Assembly: GCA_937120965.1 (NCBI GenBank)
Contig: CAKZKA010000069.1
Coordinates: 1 to 33,699 of the forward strand
Reading direction: 5' to 3'
Source: an uncultured Chloroflexota bacterium
GTDB taxonomy: Bacteria; Chloroflexota; Chloroflexia; Chloroflexales; Chloroflexaceae
Length of the DNA: 33,699 nucleotides
The notes below the pieces were generated by a model that had not been told where the DNA came from, did no database searches, and saw only the letters and a program-made list of their open reading frames with translations. Both the position numbers and the translations under genes were made by a program. This document shows, one piece after another, positions 28,132 to 33,699 of this stretch. The first letter of the stretch is position 1, and the number at the start of each line of letters is the position of its first letter.

Positions 28132-30327
28132 ATGCAGCAAGAGCAAGTCATTGCGCTCCGCGAGATCTACTGGAACATCCCCCAGCCGTTCGGCTCGCTC
28201 TTCCTCTACAGCATCATCATCATCACCACAGTTGTGATGTCCTGGGGCATTATCCGCGACATTGGCCGCTGGCGCAAAGGGCGCCCCGATCCCCGGCTCG
28301 ATCAGATGCCATCCCGGGCAGCGGAGTTTCTGGTGCAACTGTTTGGCCAGAAGAAGGTTCTGCGCGACCGCCGGCCCGGCTCGATGCACGCGCTGATTTT
28401 CTTCGGCTTCCTCACGCTCTTCATCGGTACCGACATTATTGCCGTGGAAGAGGATTTTACCGTGCCGCTGATGGGCGAGGAAGCCGGCAAGATCCTGGTT
28501 GGGGGATTCTACCAGGCCTACGAGATCATTCTCGATACGCTGGGCCTGGTCTTTGTGTTGGGGTTGCTCTGGGCGGCCCTGCGACGCTACCAGCGCAAGG
28601 AGCCGCGCCTCGACAGCCGCCGCACCGACGTCTGGGTGCTCGGCGTATTGCTGTTCCTCGGTATCGGCGGGTTCCTGATCGAAGGGCTGCGGATCGCCAA
28701 CCAGTGCTGGCCCAGCCACGAGCAGTGCCTGACGTACACCTACGAGCAGAGCTGGGCGCCTCTGGCCTTTGTCGGCTTCGCGCTGGCGGCGCTGTTCCGT
28801 GGCATTGGCCTGGGTGACGGCAGTCCCGTGGCCCTGGGGTTGCACCAGTTGCTCTGGTTCACCCACGCCGGCGCCACCGCCGCCTTTATCGCCACCCTGC
28901 CGTTCAGCAAGTTCAAACACATCTTCTACACGCCGCTCAACACCTTCTTCCGTGACACGACCCCCCAGGGTGCCCTCGATCCCATCCCCGATCTGGAGGC
29001 GGAGATCGAGAAAGACGAGCCGCGCCTGGGTATCGCTACCCTGGCCGACCTGAGCTGGAAGCACCGCCTCGACCTGGATGCCTGTATGCGCTGCGGGCGC
29101 TGCCAGGCCAACTGCCCGGCCCACGCTTCCGGCGCCGACCTCTCGCCGAAGTATATTATCACCAAGCTGCACGACCTGATGCGCCAGGAGCCGATCCGCT
29201 TCAAAGATGGCACGGTGAAGCTGGTCAAGGATCTCGAGGCGGGCGAGGAGCACGGGAAGGGCAACGGGAACGGCAATGGCCACGCTGCGATTGATGTCGA
29301 GACCGTGCCGCTCTACGGCAACCTGTTCACCGAGAACGAACTCTGGAGCTGCACCACCTGCTACGCCTGCGTCTACGAGTGCCCGGCGATGATCGAGCAC
29401 GTGGACGACATTGTGGGCGCCCGACGCCACCTGACGATGATCGCCAGCGAAGTGCCCGCCGGGGTCAAACGGGTACTCGAAGGCATCGAGCGGGCCGGCA
29501 ACCCCTGGCGCCTGCCGCAACGGGAACGCACCGCCTGGGCCGATGGCCTCGATGTGCCGGTGATGGCCGAAAAGGAAGAGGCTGAAGTGCTCTACTGGGT
29601 CGGCTGCGCCCCGAGCTACGATGAGCGCAGTAAGCGCGTCGCCCGCGCCTTCGTCCAGCTTATGCAACTCGCCGGGGTAGACTTCGCTATCCTCGGGGAT
29701 GAGGAGACCTGTAACGGCGACCCGGCCCGACGCATGGGCGAGGAGCTGCTGTATCAGTCCCAGGTGCAGCAGAATATCGAGACGATGAAGCAGTACCGCT
29801 TCAAGCGCGTGGTGACGACCTGCCCGCACTGCTTCAACACGATCAAGAACGAGTACCCCCAGTTCGGCGGCGGGGCCGGCGCCGAGTACGAGGTCGTTCA
29901 CCACACTGAGCTGCTCGATGAATTGGTGAAGAGCGGCAAGCTCAAGCCGGTTCGACCGATCAATCAGACCGTGGTGTACCACGACCCCTGCTACATCGGG
30001 CGCTACAATGATGTGTTCGAACCACCACGCCAGGTGTTGCAGAGCATCCCCGGCATCAACCTGGTCGAGGCGCCGGAGCGCAACCGCGAGCGGGCTATGT
30101 GCTGTGGCGGCGGCGGCGGCAATGTCTGGCTCGAGGGGTGGGGCAAGGAACAGGTTAACTACATCCGCCTGGAGCAACTCACCCGGAACCAGCCCCAAAC
30201 CCTGGCCATGAGCTGCCCCTTCTGCATGGTGATGTTCGAGGACGCCGCCAAGAATACCGGCCGCGACGAGACCCTGCAACGCCGCGATATCGCCGAGTTG
30301 CTACTGGAGGCGGTGAAAGAAGCCTGA
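28132..30327 (+). CDS. EtfD-like membrane Fe-S oxidoreductase (ETF:menaquinone oxidoreductase)
   Basis: 731 residues. The N-terminal ~280 residues form a nitrate-reductase-gamma-like membrane domain (hydrophobic segments near 22-42, 88-105, 140-155, 163-182, 205-225, 240-262). Two 4Fe-4S motifs follow: CMRCGRCQANCP (from about 318) and CTTCYACVYECP (from about 407). Then come two CCG cysteine-rich domains of HdrB type: VGCAPSY/TTCPHCFNTIKNEYP and HDPCYIGRYN/MCCGGGGGNVW. A Gly/Asn-rich linker (GKGNGNGNGHA) separates the two Fe-S sites. The layout matches EtfD, which passes electrons from electron transfer flavoprotein (fatty-acid oxidation) into menaquinone. The etfAB genes are not nearby. A strong promoter precedes it and its own terminator was not found. 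Confidence 0.85.
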   Translation: MQQEQVIALREIYWNIPQPFGSLFLYSIIIITTVVMSWGIIRDIGRWRKGRPDPRLDQMPSRAAEFLVQLFGQKKVLRDRRPGSMHALIFFGFLTLFIGTDIIAVEEDFTVPLMGEEAGKILVGGFYQAYEIILDTLGLVFVLGLLWAALRRYQRKEPRLDSRRTDVWVLGVLLFLGIGGFLIEGLRIANQCWPSHEQCLTYTYEQSWAPLAFVGFALAALFRGIGLGDGSPVALGLHQLLWFTHAGATAAFIATLPFSKFKHIFYTPLNTFFRDTTPQGALDPIPDLEAEIEKDEPRLGIATLADLSWKHRLDLDACMRCGRCQANCPAHASGADLSPKYIITKLHDLMRQEPIRFKDGTVKLVKDLEAGEEHGKGNGNGNGHAAIDVETVPLYGNLFTENELWSCTTCYACVYECPAMIEHVDDIVGARRHLTMIASEVPAGVKRVLEGIERAGNPWRLPQRERTAWADGLDVPVMAEKEEAEVLYWVGCAPSYDERSKRVARAFVQLMQLAGVDFAILGDEETCNGDPARRMGEELLYQSQVQQNIETMKQYRFKRVVTTCPHCFNTIKNEYPQFGGGAGAEYEVVHHTELLDELVKSGKLKPVRPINQTVVYHDPCYIGRYNDVFEPPRQVLQSIPGINLVEAPERNRERAMCCGGGGGNVWLEGWGKEQVNYIRLEQLTRNQPQTLAMSCPFCMVMFEDAAKNTGRDETLQRRDIAELLLEAVKEA

Positions 30328-30349
30328 GCGCGCTCGGCGCTTCTCAGTG

Positions 30350-30520
30350 AAATCGGGGAAACCGGGTTTCCGCACCTGCGGTGAGCCTGTCGAACCGCAC
30401 CCCTGCCTGTGGAGGCGCCAGCCGCTCCCAACCGCGGTTGGGAAATGGGGAAACCCAGTTTCCCCACACCCCTCCCAGCGGGGAGGGTTTGGGAGGGCGC
30501 AGCAGAGGCGCGGCGGTGCC
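30350..30520. repeat. Family A mosaic repeat between etfD and the ligase
   Basis: Two 19-bp palindromes (30355-30373, one base changed, and 30447-30465), the ACCTGCGGTGAGCCTGTCGA tail, CCCAACCGCGGTTGGG and the CGGGGAGGGTTTGGGAGGGC module. It fills the gap between the convergent genes. Confidence 0.9.
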
Positions 30521-30542
30521 GCGCCTCTGCGCGTTGCATCGT

Positions 30543-32147
30543 TTACCCTTTTCCTTCGCTCAACATGCCCTGCACCGTATCAAGGGTATCGGCCTCGTGC
30601 GGCGACTTGTCGCGGCGCCAGCGCAGGATGCGCGGAAAGCGCACCGCGATGCCCGCTTTGTGGCGGGTTGAGGGCTGCAAACCTTCAAAGGCCAGCTCAA
30701 ACACCAGCTCCGGGCGCACCGTCCGCACCGGCCCGAACTGCTCGACAGTGTTGCGACGCACGAAGGCGTCCACCTCGCGGATCTCGGCGTCGGTCAAGCC
30801 GGAGTAGGCCCTGGCGAAAGGCACGAGCAAAGCGCCGTCCCACACCCCGAAGGTGTAATCGGTGTAGAGACTGGCGCGCTTGCCACTGCCGCGCTGGGCG
30901 TAGATCAGCACCGCGTCCACCGTGTAGGGCGCAACCTTCCACTTCCACCAGTCACCACGGACCCGCCCGACCCGGTAGGGCGAGGCGCAGCGCTTGAGCA
31001 TCAGCCCTTCAGCGTTCACCTCGCGGCTGCGCTCGCGCGCCGTGGCCAGCTCTTCCCAGGTGGCGCCCGCCACCAGGGGCGACAGGCGAATCGCGCCGCC
31101 GCCATCGCCGAGTATCGCTTCGAGCCGGGCGCGGCGCTCGCGCAAGGGCGCGGCGCGCAGATCAACGCCGTCCGCCTCTAGCAGGTCGTAGGCAAACAGC
31201 GCTACCGGAACCTCAGCGAGGATCTTGCGAGTGAGCTGCTTGCGCCCGATGCGGCGCTGCAACTGGCTGAAGGACAACACCGCCCCGTCGCGGAAGGGCA
31301 GCACCTCGCCATCGAGCACCGTGCCGTCGGCGAGGTGAACGGCTGCCGCAGCCAGCTCGGGGAAGCGTTCGGTGACCAGCTCCTCGCCGCGCGACCAGAG
31401 GAAGCACTGCCCCCCACGGCGAATGAGCTGGGCGCGGATGCCGTCCCACTTCCATTCGGCCTGCCACTCCTCGGGCGCGCCCAGACTGGCGGGGTCATCC
31501 TCCAGGGGATGGGCCAGGAAAAAGGGGTAAGGCCGGCTCACATTGGTATCGGCGCGTTCGTCGGCGAGCAAGGCGCGGTACCACTCGGCGCCTGGCTCCC
31601 AGTCGCCCATCAGGCGATGGGCAATCACCGTATCTTCCACACCGCTCACCTGGGCCAGCGCCCGGGTGACCAGTCGCTGCGACACCCCCACCCGAAAGCC
31701 ACCGGTAATGAGCTTGTTCCACAGAAAGCGCTGGGGCTGGTCGAGCTCCGACCAGGCTTGCAGTACTGCGGCTCGCTGAGTAGCCTCATCGGCATTGCGC
31801 AGGGGCAGCAGGCGCTCCTCGATCCAGAAGGCCAGACTGTCGGGCAGGGCTGCGGCAGCCGCTGGCGGTGTATCGGCCAGCAGCAGGGCCACGGTTTCGG
31901 CGAAGTCGCCCACCGCGTCGTAACACTCGCTAAAAAGCCAGGCGGGTACCCCGGCAGCCTCGATCGCCCACTCGCTCAAGCGGCGCGTGCTAATCACCTG
32001 GCGCGGCTTGCGCCCGCTGAGGAAGTACAGCGCCCAGGCTGCATCCGCCGGCGGCGCAGCGGCAAAGTAGCGCGCCAGGGCCGCGATCTTCTCATTGGTC
32101 CGCGTCGTCTCGTCGAGCGCGGCGTATAACTCGGCAAAGGCCCGCAT
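30543..32147 (-). CDS. ATP-dependent DNA ligase (LigB-type, ligase-associated system)
   Basis: 534 residues. The N-terminal ~210 residues are the ligase DNA-binding domain (FLWNKLITGGFRVGVSQRLV). The adenylation domain has the active-site lysine K233 in EWKWDGIRAQ (K-x-D-G). Further motifs are LDGEVLPF, FAYDLLEADG, EGLMLKR and DWWKWK. The OB domain follows to the end. It matches the bacterial 'ligase-associated' DNA ligases encoded next to an exonuclease and a helicase, thought to repair DNA damage independently of NHEJ. The ATG at 32147 has GGGAGGTCG upstream. The exonuclease is the preceding gene on the same strand, 131 bp away. The DEXH helicase and phosphoesterase partners are not in the window. 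Confidence 0.92.
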   Translation of the reverse strand: MRAFAELYAALDETTRTNEKIAALARYFAAAPPADAAWALYFLSGRKPRQVISTRRLSEWAIEAAGVPAWLFSECYDAVGDFAETVALLLADTPPAAAAALPDSLAFWIEERLLPLRNADEATQRAAVLQAWSELDQPQRFLWNKLITGGFRVGVSQRLVTRALAQVSGVEDTVIAHRLMGDWEPGAEWYRALLADERADTNVSRPYPFFLAHPLEDDPASLGAPEEWQAEWKWDGIRAQLIRRGGQCFLWSRGEELVTERFPELAAAAVHLADGTVLDGEVLPFRDGAVLSFSQLQRRIGRKQLTRKILAEVPVALFAYDLLEADGVDLRAAPLRERRARLEAILGDGGGAIRLSPLVAGATWEELATARERSREVNAEGLMLKRCASPYRVGRVRGDWWKWKVAPYTVDAVLIYAQRGSGKRASLYTDYTFGVWDGALLVPFARAYSGLTDAEIREVDAFVRRNTVEQFGPVRTVRPELVFELAFEGLQPSTRHKAGIAVRFPRILRWRRDKSPHEADTLDTVQGMLSEGKG

Positions 32148-32179
32148 CGAACGACCTCCCGCTCCCCCTCGTCGGCTTG

Positions 32180-32270
32180 ATGGCATCGCACTGGTCGCCT
32201 CCGCGCCTCCACACCTCCACAGAGGGCTTTGCGGAGCTGAAGAGTTGTGGAGCCGTGGAGCTGTTTACCG
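32180..32270. repeat. Family D GTGGAG palindromic element, copy 4
   Basis: GATGGCATCGCA, GCCTCCACACCTCCACAGAG, GGCTTTGCGGAGCTGAAGAG, GTGGAGCCGTGGAGCTG. The orientation is such that the GATGGCATC end is on the left, opposite to copies 2 and 3. It separates the exonuclease and ligase genes, which are otherwise likely operon partners. Confidence 0.8.
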
Positions 32271-32278
32271 AAGGGCCG

Positions 32279-33313
32279 TCAGCTCCCGGCCATAGACACC
32301 TCATCCTCACCCGCAGCCGCACCCTGCTCGCCCTCAAAGCACGTCGCGACGGCGGAGGCTTCCAGACCCTGCTCCGCCAGCCAGCGCGCCAGCACCGCAC
32401 TGTAGCCATGGGTCACCCAGACCCGTTCGGCGCCGGTGGCCGCAATGGCAGCGAGCAGACCCGGCCAGTCGGCGTGATCGGAGAGCGCGAAGCCGCGGTC
32501 CACGGCCCGGCGCCGGCGCGTTCCCCGGATGCACATCCAACCCGAGGCGAAGGCCGTTGAGACCTCGCCGAAGCGGCGCGTCCAGGCGCTGGCTTGCGCC
32601 GAAGGCGGCGCGAGGATCAACGCGCGCGACCAGTCTACATCGCCTGTGGCCGCGCCAGTGTAGGTAGTGGGCGGCATGCGCGCCCCGGCGGCACGATAGA
32701 CGGCGTTGAAGCGCTCAACCGCCCCGTGGCAGAAGATCGGGCCGATTGCGGGATCAAGACCCGTCAGCAGACGCTGAGCCTTGCCGAGCGCATAGCAGAA
32801 CAGCAGACTGGCGCGCCCGGCATCCTGATTGACCCGCCACCAGGCATGGATGGCAGCGAACAGCTCGGCCTGGGGTCGCCAGCGATAGATCGGCAGGCCA
32901 AAGGTCGCCTCGGTGACGAAGGTGTGGCAACGCACCGGCTCGAAGGGCGTGCAGGTGGGGTCGGCCTCAGTCTTGTAGTCGCCCGAGACGCACCACACCT
33001 CGCCCCGGTAGGCGATGCGCACCTGGGCCGCGCCGAGGATGTGCCCGGCGGGGTGCAGCGAGAGTTCCACGCCATTCAGGCGCAGCGGTTCAGCGTAGGC
33101 CAGCGACTGGATGGCGGCAGCGGAGCCGAGGCGGGCGCGCAGCACTGCTTCGCCCTCGCGCGCGGTCAGGTAGGCCTGCATCCCGGGGCGGGCGTGATCA
33201 CTGTGGGCATGGGTAATGACGGCACGGTGCACCGGCTGCCAGGGATCGACGAAAAAATCGCCCGGCGGGCAGTAGAGGCCCTGGGGGGTGAGTTGGAGCA
33301 GTGCTTCAGCCAT
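32279..33313 (-). CDS. Ligase-associated DNA exonuclease (metallo-beta-lactamase/beta-CASP)
   Basis: 344 residues from the ATG at 33313; the in-frame extension to 33487 is repeat-derived. The metal site ITHAHSDHARPG (HxHxDH, residues 35-40), LHPAGHILGAAQV, VSGDYKTEADPTCTPFEP and ALSDHADWPGLL are the SNM1/Artemis-like and CPSF-like signatures. Gene order (exonuclease then ligase on the same strand) matches the ligase-associated repair module. It probably trims DNA ends or removes damaged nucleotides before ligation. The Shine-Dalgarno before 33313 is poor. The repeat block 33318-33699 abuts its start, so the promoter must lie in or beyond repeat DNA. Confidence 0.92.
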   Translation of the reverse strand: MAEALLQLTPQGLYCPPGDFFVDPWQPVHRAVITHAHSDHARPGMQAYLTAREGEAVLRARLGSAAAIQSLAYAEPLRLNGVELSLHPAGHILGAAQVRIAYRGEVWCVSGDYKTEADPTCTPFEPVRCHTFVTEATFGLPIYRWRPQAELFAAIHAWWRVNQDAGRASLLFCYALGKAQRLLTGLDPAIGPIFCHGAVERFNAVYRAAGARMPPTTYTGAATGDVDWSRALILAPPSAQASAWTRRFGEVSTAFASGWMCIRGTRRRRAVDRGFALSDHADWPGLLAAIAATGAERVWVTHGYSAVLARWLAEQGLEASAVATCFEGEQGAAAGEDEVSMAGS

Positions 33314-33317
33314 ATGA

Positions 33318-33699
33318 TATGAACGTGGGGCAACCGGGTTTCCCCACCTGCAGTGGGCCTGTCGAACCACGCGCCTCTCCGGAGGAGGCGCCATTCGCGG
33401 AGCGCACAACACCGAATGAACATACTTGTTCCTGGGAGGGCTTGCCGCTCCCACCGGCAGGGGCGTGGGGAACCCCGGGTTCCCCATGTCTCAACCGCGG
33501 TTGGGCGCGGCTGGCGCCCCACAGGCAGGGGTGCGGTTCGACAGGCTCACCACAGGTGCGGAAACCCGGTTTCCCCGTCACCTCAGGCCCCATGCGCGGA
33601 GCGCACAACGCCGCGATGAACATGGGGTATCTTTGGGAGGGCTGCCCCCTCCCTGGCCCTCCCCCGCTGGGGGAGGGAACCGGGCTCCTCCCCGCAGGG
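33318..33699. repeat. Family A mosaic repeat cluster at the right edge
   Basis: Three 19-bp palindromes (33327-33345, 33467-33485, 33558-33576), the tail in both orientations (CCTGCAGTGGGCCTGTCGAA and TTCGACAGGCTCACCACAGG), two copies of the GCGGAGCGCACAAC-CCG-ATGAACAT module (33397-33423 and 33595-33621), CAACCGCGGTTG, and GGGAGGG modules. It occupies all 386 bases to the window end and may continue. Confidence 0.9.

Noticed and set aside
28111-30279. 722-codon open frame antisense to the EtfD-like gene
   Set aside because: A codon-bias shadow; the plus strand encodes conserved Fe-S motifs.
32279-33487. Longer start for the exonuclease at 33487
   Set aside because: The extra residues translate repeat sequence; the conserved protein begins at 33313.

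Overview
The window looks like chromosomal DNA of a high-GC bacterium, most probably a member of the Chloroflexota (Chloroflexia / filamentous phototroph relatives). This is an inference from several points: a guanylate kinase with the P-loop variant GPSGVGKDS, an EtfD-like ETF:menaquinone oxidoreductase, a LysK-type lysine/arginine enzyme, RqcH, a DUF190-CBS fusion, and intergenic DNA packed with short palindromic repeats. No phage, plasmid, transposase or CRISPR genes were seen. Nearly all genes look like ordinary housekeeping or accessory metabolism genes with good ribosome binding sites.

Layout. Positions 1-570 (minus strand) hold a tRNA-Thr(TGT), tRNA-Tyr(GTA), tRNA-Thr(GGT), tuf transcription unit with a clear sigma70-type promoter. 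This resembles the thrU-tyrU-glyT-thrT-tufB unit of E. coli but lacks the glycine tRNA. Positions 590-2020 (plus) carry two small conserved proteins and an RfaE2-like nucleotidyltransferase. Positions 2118-4616 (minus) carry a sugar-nucleotide-type epimerase and a DUF190 plus four-CBS protein. Positions 5020-6985 carry a degenerate FHA protein, an SRPBCC-fold protein and a small coiled-coil protein.

Positions 7407-12255 form a probable metal (zinc) homeostasis locus. A COG0701 permease, a zinc-ribbon/OB protein and a COG0523 (CobW/ZigA-like) GTPase lie on the minus strand. They are divergent from an FmdB-like zinc ribbon and a second COG0523 GTPase with a His-rich metal loop. The shared 334-bp control region has two TTGACA promoters and three 15-bp, 7-1-7 palindromic boxes of the type bound by Fur-family regulators such as Zur.

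Positions 12523-18586 (minus) hold a DEDDh exonuclease-DinG helicase, a 941-bp repeat-filled gap, a small membrane protein, a nearly perfect parS site and rqcH. Positions 19131-22593 (plus) hold gmk, a YqeY-like gene and a 7TM-HD phosphohydrolase. Positions 22586-28036 (minus) hold tsaD, cobS, a CobC-like phosphatase, an epimerase and lysK. Then come etfD (plus) and the DNA ligase / ligase-associated exonuclease pair (minus).

The most unusual aspect is the intergenic landscape, which contains at least five repeat families. Thirteen copies of a 19-bp palindrome (GGGGAAACC-N-GGTTTCCCC) sit at gene ends, and three genes take their stop codon from the flanking repeat. Other families are a 114-bp direct repeat bracketing the cobC-like gene, a 48-bp triple tandem, a 118-bp double tandem between convergent genes, four GTGGAG-rich palindromic elements, and three copies of an A/T-rich 'AAATCTAC' element. 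All functional statements are from motif reading only; no database search was possible.
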